In this document: positions 43,142 through 51,911 of the stretch, piece after piece
Layout: every line of letters starts with the position of its first letter
Numbering within the stretch: the stretch's first letter is position 1
Assembly (NCBI RefSeq): GCF_041355105.1
Contig: NZ_JBFUPK010000001.1
Span: 1,488,001 to 1,552,000 of the forward strand
DNA length: 64,000 nucleotides
Reading direction: 5' to 3'
Source: Terriglobus sp. RCC_193
GTDB lineage: Bacteria; Acidobacteriota; Terriglobia; Terriglobales; Acidobacteriaceae
Notes under the pieces: generated by a model
Databases searched by the model: none
Told to the model about the DNA's origin: nothing
Seen by the model: the letters and a program-made list of their open reading frames with translations, nothing else
Position numbers and translations under genes: made by a program

Positions 43142-43354
43142 ATGGAAGAGCTAGTCTTCAATGTCACTCCGGATGAATTCGACGGCGGTTTCGTTGCAGT
43201 CGCCGTTGGTGAGAGCATCGTGACGCAGGGCGATACCTGGGACGAGCTCCGCGATATGGTGATGGACGCGACGAAACTCTATTTTGAGGACTCCGTGGCA
43301 CCCCAGCGCATTCGCCTGCACCTCCATCTGGAACAAGTGCTGGCAACTGCGTGA
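43142..43354 (+). CDS. HicB-like antitoxin (partial RNase H-like fold)
   Basis: A 70-residue HicB-type protein: LVFNVTPDEFDGGFVAVAVG then IVTQGDTWDELRDMVMDATK and a short beta end (RIRLHLHLEQVL). It has the HicB core that neutralises HicA but no added DNA-binding domain, so autoregulation would need another factor. ATG 43142 is preferred to the longer frame from 42965, which lies inside sdhB. The stop overlaps the HicA start by GTGA; antitoxin-first order is the less usual arrangement for HicAB. Confidence 0.75.
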   Translation: MEELVFNVTPDEFDGGFVAVAVGESIVTQGDTWDELRDMVMDATKLYFEDSVAPQRIRLHLHLEQVLATA

Positions 43355-43590
43355 AACTTCCAAGAAATATCAATGGTCGCCACCTGGCAGATCACCTGAT
43401 AAGACATTGGGGTTATCGTGAATCCCGGCAAAGTGGCAGCCATATTCTAGTGGCCACAGACAGCCCAATGCACGGTGCGATCCCTATCCCGGCGCACAAA
43501 CCATTGAAAGTGGGTACGCTTTCCGCGATTCTGACCATCGCTGCGGACCAGAAGCAGGTTACGCGAGGAGAGATATTGCTCGGACTTTGA
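43351..43590 (+). CDS. hicA: HicA-like mRNA interferase toxin
   Basis: A 79-residue YcfA/HicA dsRBD-fold toxin: KLPRNINGRHLADHLIRHWG, the catalytic His in RQSGSHILVATD, and IPIPAHKPLKVGTLSAIL, the most conserved HicA block. It starts at GTG 43351 in a 4-bp overlap with the HicB-like gene. Expected activity is ribosome-independent mRNA cleavage. It converges on the HprK-like gene, 43 bp away. Confidence 0.85.
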   Translation: MKLPRNINGRHLADHLIRHWGYRESRQSGSHILVATDSPMHGAIPIPAHKPLKVGTLSAILTIAADQKQVTRGEILLGL

Positions 43591-43633
43591 GCTATTCGCA
43601 GTCCCGTATTCCTGAAGCTTTCTCACTCCGAAG

Positions 43634-44611
43634 TCAAATCTCAATCGCCTTCAGATTCCAATTCTCTTCCAGCAATGTCAGCACCTCATCCGCACGGCTG
43701 AAATCCTTCGCGCGTTTCAATCGATACAGTCCGCCATTCCGGATCAGACTCACGCACGCTTCAAAGTACGAAGGCTGCATCTCCATGGCATGCACCAGCA
43801 TGGGTCGATACGCATTCCGCATCAGCTCCACCATACCTTCCACTGCGGAGAGCGGCTCCAACTGCGGTGCCCCGCCGTCATCCAGCGGATAGATCATGTA
43901 CACACCGCCTACGCGCCGCGGCGTCAGGTCCACCGTCTCCGGCGTCAGGTAAAACTTCTCCATGCTCTCGCGGATGCGATGTTCTTCCGTCGCCTCCACC
44001 TGCAGATGCTCCATCGACTCAGCCCACAGCTTCAGCATGCGGCCATCGGGATACACCTCGTACTGTCCATCGCCTGTCCGGCTCAGGTTGCACACATCGT
44101 CGTTGAGCAGCGGAAATCCCCTGCGACTCAGCATCGCCGCCAATGTTGACTTCCCTGCCCCGGAAGGCCCGCAGAACAGCATCGCCACATCACCCACGGC
44201 CACCGCGCTGGCATGCAACACCACGCGCCCACGCTGTTGCAGCAGGACAGCGAACGACGTTCCCAGCAGGAACAGCACCACATCGCCCTGCTGCGCCTCC
44301 GGAAAACGCTGCAGCGTAATCCGCTGCCCATCTTCCACCAGCACATGCATCACCTGCGGAATGCGAAACAGGAAACGCTGCCCCTCAATTGCCCACAACT
44401 TGTCGGAGCGCTCTGGTTGTTCCAGCTTGTCGGGAACATCACCCTCCACAATCACCACCTCCGGGGTTTGCGGAGGCGCTTCCGAGCGAATGGCAGAAGG
44501 CAGTTCAATCGTCGACCGGACTTGCAATCCGGAAATAACGTAATGGTATTCAATTAAATTCTGTGATTCCGGCACGGAGTCAGTATCGCTTACCGGGTCA
44601 GCGTTCGTCAT
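43634..44611 (-). CDS. HPr kinase-like P-loop serine kinase
   Basis: A 325-residue protein from ATG 44611 (340 if ATG 44656 is used; that would overlap the upstream gene by 59 bp instead of 14). Residues ~140-300 hold an HprK-like kinase core: VVLHASAVAVGDVAMLFCGP, Walker A GPSGAGKSTLAAML, and LLNDDVCNLS followed by the DGRMLKLW segment. The N-terminal ~130 residues form a beta-rich domain (LRI... type, IEYHYVISGLQVRSTIELPS). No PTS HPr gene is near; instead the gene is joined to a lasso-peptide B2-like gene, as kinase genes are in clusters for phosphorylated lasso peptides. Its substrate may therefore be a peptide, but no precursor is visible. Confidence 0.75.
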   Translation of the reverse strand: MTNADPVSDTDSVPESQNLIEYHYVISGLQVRSTIELPSAIRSEAPPQTPEVVIVEGDVPDKLEQPERSDKLWAIEGQRFLFRIPQVMHVLVEDGQRITLQRFPEAQQGDVVLFLLGTSFAVLLQQRGRVVLHASAVAVGDVAMLFCGPSGAGKSTLAAMLSRRGFPLLNDDVCNLSRTGDGQYEVYPDGRMLKLWAESMEHLQVEATEEHRIRESMEKFYLTPETVDLTPRRVGGVYMIYPLDDGGAPQLEPLSAVEGMVELMRNAYRPMLVHAMEMQPSYFEACVSLIRNGGLYRLKRAKDFSRADEVLTLLEENWNLKAIEI

Positions 44612-45083
44612 GCGGCTGCGTTGATCGCGCAAAATATCCCAGCTCCACACATTCATGAGCCACCGGATATCCCGTCACGCGCGCGCCCGGCGCGGTCAGC
44701 CATGCATGCGTCTGCAACTCACCGGTCTTCGGATGACGCTCTCGCATTGCGCCAAAGTGCAGCCGCGAAGCAATCCCCCTGCGATACAGCATCTGCCACC
44801 CCGCCAGCGCCCGCGGCAGGCAAACCATCTCCACCGGCAGATGCGCCCCCGCGGTATTCACGGCCCATCCAATCGTGCGAGCCCGTTGCTGAATGTCTTC
44901 AGAAGCAAACGGCATCTCTGACGAGGGCGACTCCAGCGTCCCCAGATACCGCCCAATCCTGGGAAATGGAACTGCCTTCAGCGCAATCCGTGCCACCGTA
45001 AGCCAGAACATGGCCTCAACCAGCAATAACTGGCTGTGAAACGGCACGGCGGCAACCTTACGAAAAAGAACAACAGGATTCAT
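44598..45083 (-). CDS. Lasso-peptide B2-like (transglutaminase-fold protease) protein
   Basis: A 161-residue protein of the lasso-peptide biosynthesis B2 family (transglutaminase-like cysteine protease that removes leader peptides). Visible: a hydrophobic N-terminus (LLLVEAMFWLTVARIAL), the catalytic Cys88 in MVCLPRALAGWQMLYRRGIA, RLHFGA and the catalytic His126 in THAWL. The third residue is in doubt: neither six nor twelve positions after the His is an Asp (Pro and Gly instead), so activity may be altered. It overlaps the HprK-like gene by 14 bp. No B1 (RRE/PqqD), C (asparagine synthetase-like) or precursor gene is present in the window. Confidence 0.75.
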   Translation of the reverse strand: MNPVVLFRKVAAVPFHSQLLLVEAMFWLTVARIALKAVPFPRIGRYLGTLESPSSEMPFASEDIQQRARTIGWAVNTAGAHLPVEMVCLPRALAGWQMLYRRGIASRLHFGAMRERHPKTGELQTHAWLTAPGARVTGYPVAHECVELGYFARSTQPHDER

Positions 45084-45145
45084 CAGCAGGAAAAGCGTTC
45101 ATCCCTATCTTCCCAACACAAAGCGGATGTTGACAACATGCAGCG

Positions 45146-45811
45146 TCAACGCGCGAACGGCGAAGCATCAAAGTTCCGCACCAGATCGGCAACATCGACA
45201 TACACCGCAATCGCCCCGGCCTCTTCCAGTTCCTCTTTGCGCCATCCGCCGGACTGGACTGCAACGGTGCGGACACCGGCCTTCTTCGCAGCTTCCACAT
45301 CCCATGGTGTATCGCCCAGCGCCAAGGCTTCGGAGCCATCCATCTGCAGCGTCTTCAGCGCAGCCTGAAAAATATCGGGCTCAGGCTTCGGATGCTCCGC
45401 ATCGTCTGCAGTCACGTCCTCTTCCACCAGGTCATGAATTTTCAAGAGAGTCTTGAAGGCTTCCAGATCGTCCTTCTCGCCGGACGTGGCTACGACGATA
45501 CGTAATCCCTGCGCATGCATCTGCTCCAGCAGTCGTCGGGCATCGGCAAACGGCACAATGCGATCGATATATTCGCGATGAAAGAGACGCTTGCGATACG
45601 CGTTGATCTCTTTCTCCATCGTCTTCAACTTATCTTCGGGAACAAACACTGGCGGCAGGTATTCGCCGCCTTTGCCAATCTGCTTCACCACCGCTTCAAA
45701 CGATGCAGCAAAGCCGAAGTGGTTCAGCGTGCGCACCCACGACTCAGCATGGAAGCTATTGCTGTCCAGCAGCGTCCCATCCATGTCCAGCAGAACGGCC
45801 CTGAGTGCCAT
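45146..45811 (-). CDS. HAD-superfamily phosphatase (beta-phosphoglucomutase/phosphatase-like)
   Basis: A 221-residue HAD subfamily IA hydrolase. Motif I is VLLDMDGTLLDSN, motif II Ser/Thr in IVVATSGEKDDLE, motif III Lys in HPKPEPDIF and motif IV Asp in ALGDTPWDVEAAKKAG. The cap (residues ~17-85) is helical. Substrate is unknown; relatives include phosphoglycolate phosphatases and beta-phosphoglucomutases. It lies 62 bp upstream of the B2-like gene on the same strand, possibly co-transcribed, without a functional link that could be named. Confidence 0.85.
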   Translation of the reverse strand: MALRAVLLDMDGTLLDSNSFHAESWVRTLNHFGFAASFEAVVKQIGKGGEYLPPVFVPEDKLKTMEKEINAYRKRLFHREYIDRIVPFADARRLLEQMHAQGLRIVVATSGEKDDLEAFKTLLKIHDLVEEDVTADDAEHPKPEPDIFQAALKTLQMDGSEALALGDTPWDVEAAKKAGVRTVAVQSGGWRKEELEEAGAIAVYVDVADLVRNFDASPFAR

Positions 45812-45865
45812 ACCCGCCTCCCTGAACCTTGGGATGCGCTGCGGACAAGCCGGATTGCCTGAGGT

Positions 45866-47311
45866 TTACTTCTGCTGCTCCGCAGGCAGATGTACGGTGA
45901 ACTCTGTTTTCCCGGGCACCGATTCCAGTGTCAGACGGCCGCCATAGCCTTCCAGCACGCGACGCACAATCCCCAGGCCAAGTCCCGTACCAACACCCGC
46001 TGCCTTCGTGGTGAAGAATGGATCGAAGATACGATCACGGTCTTCCGCGGAAATTCCGGAGCCGTTATCGCCAATCGTCACCTGGATCTCGTCGTCCACA
46101 CGCTGCGTGCGGATCGTAATCAATCCACCCACTTCTGGCACAGCATCAATCGCGTTATCCAGAAGGTTGGTCCACACCTGGTTCAGGCCACTGCAAACAC
46201 AGTGCACCTTCGGCATCTTCGCGCCGAACTCCTTGTGCATGCTGATGTTCTTCTCGCGCAGCTTGTGCTTCATCATCACAGCGGTGGCATGGATGCTTTC
46301 GTTCACATCCACATCCTGTTCGCCTGTCTGGCCTTCATGCGCGTAGCTCTTCACGGACTGCGCCAGCTCCGTGACGCGCGCTACCGATTCCTCCACCAGC
46401 GTGACCATCTGCATGGACGACGCAGTGGCTTCCAGCCACTCCAGCGGAGCGGCAAGATCGCTGCTCTGGAACACATCCGCCAGGCAATCCAGTTCCCGTG
46501 TGCCAATGTCGCTGGCCACCATCACCGGCGCAATATCCCATGCCTTTGCAATGTTGTGCGACTCCAGCCATTCGCCCATCTCTTCTTCCGCATCCGTCTG
46601 TTCCAGCGAACTCAGGCAGCGATCCGTCTTCACGGAAAGCGCACGCTCCTGCAACGTGGTCAGGCAGGCGCGTTGCTCATCAGTGTGTCCATGTTCTGAG
46701 AATGCGCGTGCAATCTCATGCATGTGGCGAAGGTTATCCCGCAGTTGCGCTGCGGCACGGCGCGCGGCAGCACCCGGATTATTCAACTCATGCATCAGGC
46801 CCGCAGTCATGGTGCCCAGCATGGCCAGCTTTGCCTGCTGCGTCTGCTGTGTCTGCATGCCCATCAGCCGCATACGCATTTCGCCAAGAATGACCGCGCG
46901 CAGACGGGGGCAATGCGACATACCGGACCAGAACGATTCCTCATCCAGACGCAGTCCACGGATATCTGTCTGCGCAATGACGGTAACGTTGGAATGCATA
47001 CCGCTCAGCAGCGGAACCTCGCCCATGAAGGCAGGCGCTTCCATGATCTTGCTGAAGAAGTAATTGCCCTGTACATCCTTGCGGGAGACGTGGGCCTTGC
47101 CTTCCGTAAAGATCGTGAAGTAGTGAAGATCATCTTCCTGGTCAACGATTTTGGTGCCCGCAGAGACAAACATCTCCTGCGCCACCGCCACCAGGCAGGC
47201 CAGCTCTTCTTCCGGTATGTCGTCGCCAAATGGCTTCACGCGCTGCAGCTCATCCAAAGCTTTGCGCTGCCACTCGACATTGTTTGCAAGGCAATCCGTT
47301 GTCGTTGCCAT
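45866..47311 (-). CDS. Sensor histidine kinase with N-terminal cyclic nucleotide-binding domain
   Basis: A 481-residue cytoplasmic kinase without membrane helices. Residues ~28-150 are a Crp-like cNMP-binding domain ([40 protein letters not shown]). The phosphoacceptor His174 is in [16 protein letters not shown], followed by a long helical dimerisation region and a HATPase domain: [17 protein letters not shown] (N box), IGDNGSGIS (G1), [17 protein letters not shown] (F and G2). It starts 5 bp after the stop of the receiver-reductase fusion gene, so the two are clearly a pair. The signal may be a nucleotide or the redox state of the partner. Confidence 0.9.
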   Translation of the reverse strand: MATTTDCLANNVEWQRKALDELQRVKPFGDDIPEEELACLVAVAQEMFVSAGTKIVDQEDDLHYFTIFTEGKAHVSRKDVQGNYFFSKIMEAPAFMGEVPLLSGMHSNVTVIAQTDIRGLRLDEESFWSGMSHCPRLRAVILGEMRMRLMGMQTQQTQQAKLAMLGTMTAGLMHELNNPGAAARRAAAQLRDNLRHMHEIARAFSEHGHTDEQRACLTTLQERALSVKTDRCLSSLEQTDAEEEMGEWLESHNIAKAWDIAPVMVASDIGTRELDCLADVFQSSDLAAPLEWLEATASSMQMVTLVEESVARVTELAQSVKSYAHEGQTGEQDVDVNESIHATAVMMKHKLREKNISMHKEFGAKMPKVHCVCSGLNQVWTNLLDNAIDAVPEVGGLITIRTQRVDDEIQVTIGDNGSGISAEDRDRIFDPFFTTKAAGVGTGLGLGIVRRVLEGYGGRLTLESVPGKTEFTVHLPAEQQK

Positions 47312-47316
47312 AACCC

Positions 47317-48960
47317 TTAGAACCCCGCCAGATACTGATGCACAAACTGAATTGCAATGGAGCCTTCGCCAACCGCGGAGGCCGCACGTTTTACCGAACC
47401 ATGCCGCACATCACCCGCCACAAATATGCCGGGGACACTCGTCTCCAGCAGATAAGGATTGCGATCTCCCATGCGATCTACCCCCACACGCTTCAAATCG
47501 GGTCCAGCCAATACAAAGCCATGATCGTCACGCGCCACTTCCGTCGGCAGCCACTCCGTCTTCGGCGCAGCACCAATGAAGATAAACACGGAAGTCGCCG
47601 CACGATCCTCCGTACCATTGGGCGTGCGCAGTTCAATGCCCTGCAGATGGTCCGTCCCGCAGAAGCGGGTGATCTCAGTTCCCGTCTCGACCGTAATGTT
47701 CGGAGTCCCCGCAATCTGGTCTATCAGGTACTGCGACATGCTCTGCGCCAATCCCTTGCCCCGCACCAGCATCGTCACCTTCCGCGCGTAACGGGCAAAG
47801 TTCATCGCTGCCTGCCCGGCCGAGTTCGCACCGCCCACCACAAAGACCTCTTCGTCCTTGCACGACTGTGCTTCACTCTGCGCGGCGCCGTAGTACACCC
47901 CCGCGCCCACCAGCTCATCGGCACCCGGCACATCCAGCTTGCACCAGCTCACACCGGTCGCCAGCAACACGGCCGAGCAACTCACATCACGCCCGTCACC
48001 CATCGTCACAAAGCGGTACTGGTCGTCCACGCGAATGCTGGTCACACGTTGCGTCAGAAACTCCGCACCCAGCCGCTGCGCCTGCACAAATCCACGACGC
48101 GCCAGCTCATCGCCGCTCACGCCATCCGGGAAGCCCAGGTAATTCTCAATCCGCGAACTCGATCCAGCCTGCCCGCCTACCGCATCCGGCTCCACCACCA
48201 GCGTGCGCAAACCTTCTGAAGCGCCATACACCGCGCCAGCCAACCCTGCAGGCCCAGCGCCCACCACCACCAGGTCGTAGTGCTCTTTCTCCGCCTGCAC
48301 GCGCAGGCCAATCTTCTCCGCCAGCTCCATCTGCGTCGGCTGCACGGTCGAAGTGCCGTCGGAGAACACCACCACCGGCAGCTTCGCATCATCCAGACCG
48401 CGCGACTTCAGCAACTCCAGCGCCTCCGGCTGCGAATCCGGATTCAGCCAGCGAAAAGAAACATGATTGCGTGAAAGAAAATCGCGCACCGCATGGTCCT
48501 TTGATCCCCAGCGCGTCCCCACCACCTGCAATCCTTCGTAAGGCGGCTTGTACCCCTGGTGCCAACTGAACAGCAGGTCATCCAGCACCGGGTACAGCTT
48601 GTCCTCCGGCGGGTCCCACGGCTTGTTCAGGTAGTAGTGGATCCGAGCGGTATTGATCGCGCGAATCGCAGCCTCCGTATCGGCATACGCGGTCAGCAGA
48701 ACACGCTTCGCGTCGGGATAAAGACCCATCGCCTGGCTCAGAAAGTCCACGCCGGTCATCCCCGGCATACGCTGATCGCTCAGGAACAGCGCCACCGCGT
48801 CACCGCGATTCTTCAACTGATCGCATGTATCCAGCGCAGCCTGCCCGGAAGCGGCGCGCACAATGCGATATTCCTGCGCATACTTGCGGCGCAGATCGCC
48901 GACGACGGCTTCCAGAACGCTGACGTCGTCATCCACCGCAAACAAAATCGGTCGTGCCAT
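47317..48960 (-). CDS. Response regulator fused to a thioredoxin reductase-like FAD enzyme
   Basis: A 547-residue three-part fusion. Residues 1-125 are a receiver with intact Asp10/11, phosphoacceptor Asp62 (LFLSDQRMPGMTG) and Lys113 (LNKPWD). Residues ~140-215 look like a glutaredoxin-like fold whose CxxC place reads GSKDHAV, so it has no redox cysteines. Residues ~226-547 are a TrxR-like reductase with FAD site DLVVVGAGPAGLAGAVYGAS, NADPH site VFVVGGANSAGQAA and the FAD-end GIFVAGDVRHGSVKRAASAV. The active-site CATC block is replaced by YYGAAQSEAQSC with a single Cys367, so ordinary thioredoxin reduction is not expected. The cNMP-domain histidine kinase follows 5 bp downstream. Confidence 0.9.
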   Translation of the reverse strand: MARPILFAVDDDVSVLEAVVGDLRRKYAQEYRIVRAASGQAALDTCDQLKNRGDAVALFLSDQRMPGMTGVDFLSQAMGLYPDAKRVLLTAYADTEAAIRAINTARIHYYLNKPWDPPEDKLYPVLDDLLFSWHQGYKPPYEGLQVVGTRWGSKDHAVRDFLSRNHVSFRWLNPDSQPEALELLKSRGLDDAKLPVVVFSDGTSTVQPTQMELAEKIGLRVQAEKEHYDLVVVGAGPAGLAGAVYGASEGLRTLVVEPDAVGGQAGSSSRIENYLGFPDGVSGDELARRGFVQAQRLGAEFLTQRVTSIRVDDQYRFVTMGDGRDVSCSAVLLATGVSWCKLDVPGADELVGAGVYYGAAQSEAQSCKDEEVFVVGGANSAGQAAMNFARYARKVTMLVRGKGLAQSMSQYLIDQIAGTPNITVETGTEITRFCGTDHLQGIELRTPNGTEDRAATSVFIFIGAAPKTEWLPTEVARDDHGFVLAGPDLKRVGVDRMGDRNPYLLETSVPGIFVAGDVRHGSVKRAASAVGEGSIAIQFVHQYLAGF

Positions 48961-49156
48961 GTGCCTTCCTGTTCCACGGCCTGCGGACTCTCCCCCGCCT
49001 GCCGTGCTTTAGATTCCCGAATACTGTGCCCTGATGCAATTATTTCGCGCTGAATGGCACAACGTGTTGCATACTCATGGCAACACAGTTTTTAGCTCTC
49101 TGGACACGAAAAATTCCCCCACGCTGTTCTGCTGTTCGAAACACCGCGCCTACGCC

Positions 49157-49804
49157 ATGATTCGCCTTCTGCTCGCCGATAATCAAGCCATCTTCCGCTC
49201 GGGAATGGCACGTGTCCTCTCCTCTCAGAACGACATGACCGTCCTGGGCCAATGTGGCGCCCCGGACGAACTCCTGCCCCTCATCGCTCCCGCGCGCAAC
49301 GCCATCCTGCTGCTTGCGGCTTCGCTCGAAGCCGACTTTGACAGGACGTTCGCAGCCGCTTCCGCCAACGGCGTCCGCATCATCCTGCTGCATGACAACG
49401 GCAACGAACCCGAAGCAGCCATCGTCCGGAAAATGGACGGCCTGCTCTCACGCCACGTCTCCACAGATGACCTGCTGCATTCCGTACGCCGCGTCTTCAA
49501 CGGCGAGCGTGCCGTCAAAGCGCCCACCGCCGAGCTGGACGACAGCGCCGGACGGCGCATCCGCGACGCTCTCACCACGCGCGAGCTGCAGATCGTCGGC
49601 TACATTGTGCAGGGCTGGAAGAATCGCCAGATTGCCGATGAGATCGGAACCAAGGAGCAGGTCGTAAAGAACTATCTCCGTTCCATCTACGACAAAACGG
49701 GAGCAAGCGACCGCCTGGAACTGGCGCTCTTCACCCTGCACCATCGACCGCTGGCAGAGGCAGCCGCAAAAGCAGCCGCCCCCGTCCCCGCGCTCCCCCT
49801 CTGA
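49157..49804 (+). CDS. LuxR/NarL-type response regulator with an unusual receiver
   Basis: A 215-residue regulator. ATG 49157 (MIRLLLADNQAIFRSG) starts a NarL-like receiver; the frame is open from 49034. The phosphoacceptor place reads LLLAAS, with Ala54 instead of Asp, so normal His-Asp phosphotransfer is not possible. The C-terminal HTH is intact: LTTRELQIVGYIVQGWKNRQ and IADEIGTKEQVVKNYLRSIY, then GASDRLELALF. Divergent from the receiver-reductase gene, with 196 bp between, so joint control is plausible. It probably works as a phosphorylation-independent regulator. Confidence 0.85.
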   Translation: MIRLLLADNQAIFRSGMARVLSSQNDMTVLGQCGAPDELLPLIAPARNAILLLAASLEADFDRTFAAASANGVRIILLHDNGNEPEAAIVRKMDGLLSRHVSTDDLLHSVRRVFNGERAVKAPTAELDDSAGRRIRDALTTRELQIVGYIVQGWKNRQIADEIGTKEQVVKNYLRSIYDKTGASDRLELALFTLHHRPLAEAAAKAAAPVPALPL

Positions 49805-49848
49805 AACAGGTTGCATCCGCTTTCAGCCGGCAGCAGGAAAGTGCATCT

Positions 49849-50682
49849 TCAATCCAGTTCCGGCTTCTTTGCTGCTTTCACAATCACCACTGGCACTTCG
49901 CCCTCGTCCTTAACCAGCTTCAACCCCAACTCCTGCCGCAGAGCGTCGATCAATCCCGGCAGCGTTGCATCGGCAGACACGCCCATGCCATTGTCCGGCG
50001 CATACTCCATCTTGAAGTTGTAATAGCCGGGCAGGCCAGTCCTGTTGACGACGACGCGCCGTCCGGTCTCGTTGCTGCCGGAGATCCGGTCGGCAATGTC
50101 ATCCATCGTCAGGCCCGAAACCGAAAAGTCCACCTTCGTGTGGCCGCCGTTGCGCGAACTGTTGCTGCCACCCACCGGATCGCCCTTCGGCCCTGCCGGC
50201 GTCACCTTCAACGCAGGTCCCAGCGTGGCGGCAGACACACATTCCAGCGCAAACCGCGGCATACGCCGAGTCGACTCTTCCACGATCAGTCCGAATCGCT
50301 CTGCAAGCATCGACCGCAGAAGCGAGGACCATTCGGCACGGTTCTCGTCTCGCGGAAGTGCGTCCAGCCGCCGGTACTCCTCCGGCGAGATCTTCGCCGT
50401 CACGTCATAATGCTCCTTGTTCGCCCACTCCGGAGCATCCAGCAACTGTGTCAGGGACTTCAGGTTATAGGCGTGCAGGATCAGGTCGTCCAGCGTGTAA
50501 TTGGAGATCGAAGTCAGGTTCTCATCGGAATCCCAGCCCTTGCCATTCTCGTCCGGCTTCGCAGGCTTGATCACCGTCACGTCGAATGAAGGAGAAGCCT
50601 GTGTCTGGCCAATTGCAAATCCCTCCGCAAGCAAACAAAACAATACAGCCGCTGCCAACTTAAGCATCCCCAACTTACGCAT
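49849..50682 (-). CDS. TIGR03435-family secreted protein
   Basis: A 277-residue exported protein of the TIGR03435 family, which is greatly expanded in Acidobacteriota and has no known function. Signal peptide LKLAAAVLFCLLAEGFAIGQ; then the family pattern PSFDVTVIKPAKPDENG, LDDLILHAYNLKSLTQLLDA, LLRSMLAERFGLIVEESTRR, MDDIADRISGSNETGRRVVV, NRTGLPGYYNFKMEYAPDNG and the end LRQELGLKLVKDEGEVPVVI. Gene neighbours give no hint. It is divergent from queA. Confidence 0.85.
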   Translation of the reverse strand: MRKLGMLKLAAAVLFCLLAEGFAIGQTQASPSFDVTVIKPAKPDENGKGWDSDENLTSISNYTLDDLILHAYNLKSLTQLLDAPEWANKEHYDVTAKISPEEYRRLDALPRDENRAEWSSLLRSMLAERFGLIVEESTRRMPRFALECVSAATLGPALKVTPAGPKGDPVGGSNSSRNGGHTKVDFSVSGLTMDDIADRISGSNETGRRVVVNRTGLPGYYNFKMEYAPDNGMGVSADATLPGLIDALRQELGLKLVKDEGEVPVVIVKAAKKPELD

Positions 50683-50738
50683 CCATAGCTCCCCGCACCA
50701 TCATCATGCTCACCTTCTAAATACGTACAATCAAAGCC

Positions 50739-51911
50739 GTGCGCGTCTCCGATTTCGACTTTTTTCTTCCCTCTGATCTCATCGCGCAGCATCCGCCAGC
50801 CGAACGCGGCGACAGCCGCATGCTCCTCGTCGACCGACACACCGGCAACTCCACCGACGCCCACTTCCGCGACTTCCCCGCGCAACTCCGCCCCGGCGAC
50901 CTGCTCATCCTCAACAACAGCCGCGTCATCCCCGCGCGCCTCTTCGCCCGCCGCGCCGGCCTCCGCACACAGCACAACAGCCCCGCGCCCACCGGCCAGG
51001 TCGAAGTCCTCCTCACCCAACCTCTCGGCAACGACCGCTGGCGAGCCCTCGTCAAACCCGGCCGCAAAGTCCCCACAGGCGAACATCTGATCTTCGAAGC
51101 ACCGGAGAACCGGGTGGAAGCGCCAGTGAACCGGGTGCCCCAGGTTCGCGAAGCTAACCTGGGTATTCGCGCGCAAGCGCGAACCCTCCTCGAAGCCAAA
51201 GTCATCGAATCCGGCGACTTCGGCGAACGCACCCTCCAGTTCTCCCCAACACAGGATTTCTTCGGCGCATTAGAGCAGTTAGGCCACATGCCGCTGCCGC
51301 CCTACATCCACCGCAGCGAAGAAGACGAAGAGGAAGACCGCACCCGCTACCAGACCGTCTACGCTGGAGCCAACACCCACGGCTCCGCCGCAGCCCCAAC
51401 GGCAGGCCTGCACTTCACACCACAAGTCCTCGAACAAATCAAAGCAAGAGGCGTGCAGATCGAATACCTCACCCTGCACGTAGGCCTCGGCACCTTCCAG
51501 CCCGTCCGCGTGGAAGACCTCGCCGACATCCGCCTCCACGAAGAGCCCTACACCCTCCCCGCAACCACCGCGGAAGCCATTCACAAAGCAAAATCCGAAG
51601 GCCAACGCATCATCGCCGTGGGCACCACCACCACACGCACGCTCGAACACATCGCCGCGATCAATCGCATCGAACCCCACAGCGGCACGACCAGCATCTT
51701 CCTGCAACCGGGCCACCGCTTCCAGTTAGTCAACGCGCTGCTGACCAACTTCCACCTGCCCAAATCCACGCTTCTGATGCTGGTCAGCGCCTTAGCCGAA
51801 ACAGAAAATCAAACCACGACAGGTCGCGAAAAAATCCTCCGCGCCTATACCCACGCCATCGAGCAGCACTACCGCTTCTTCTCCTACGGCGACTGCATGT
51901 TCCTAAGCTAA
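50739..51911 (+). CDS. queA: tRNA preQ1(34) S-adenosylmethionine ribosyltransferase-isomerase QueA
   Basis: A 390-residue enzyme transferring the ribosyl part of AdoMet to preQ1 in tRNA, a step of queuosine synthesis. GTG 50739 gives the standard start [19 protein letters not shown]. Family blocks: [83 protein letters not shown] and the end [18 protein letters not shown]. It is about 40 residues longer than usual because a palindromic repeat is inserted in frame around residues 128-149 ([20 protein letters not shown]). Confidence 0.95.
   Translation: MRVSDFDFFLPSDLIAQHPPAERGDSRMLLVDRHTGNSTDAHFRDFPAQLRPGDLLILNNSRVIPARLFARRAGLRTQHNSPAPTGQVEVLLTQPLGNDRWRALVKPGRKVPTGEHLIFEAPENRVEAPVNRVPQVREANLGIRAQARTLLEAKVIESGDFGERTLQFSPTQDFFGALEQLGHMPLPPYIHRSEEDEEEDRTRYQTVYAGANTHGSAAAPTAGLHFTPQVLEQIKARGVQIEYLTLHVGLGTFQPVRVEDLADIRLHEEPYTLPATTAEAIHKAKSEGQRIIAVGTTTTRTLEHIAAINRIEPHSGTTSIFLQPGHRFQLVNALLTNFHLPKSTLLMLVSALAETENQTTTGREKILRAYTHAIEQHYRFFSYGDCMFLS
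51131..51183. repeat. Palindromic repeat (family B) inside queA
   Basis: Two consecutive hairpins inside the queA reading frame: CCCAGGTT/AACCTGGG (51139-51163, flanked by CCGGGTGC) and TTCGCGC-GCAA-GCGCGAA (51166-51183). Intergenic copies of the first hairpin are at 52150-52182 and 62241-62273, each followed by a second hairpin of different but self-complementary sequence. The copy adds the residues [18 protein letters not shown] to QueA without a frameshift. Confidence 0.85.

Noticed and set aside
43634-44611. Canonical HPr kinase/phosphorylase of the PTS
   Set aside because: No PTS gene nearby, the N-terminal domain is different, and the B2-like partner points to another substrate.
43634-45083. 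Complete lasso-peptide biosynthetic cluster
   Set aside because: Only the kinase and B2-like genes are present; no RRE, asparagine synthetase-like cyclase, precursor or exporter could be found nearby on either strand.
47317-48960. Ordinary thioredoxin reductase
   Set aside because: The CxxC active site is missing and a receiver is fused at the N-terminus, so it cannot be called TrxB.
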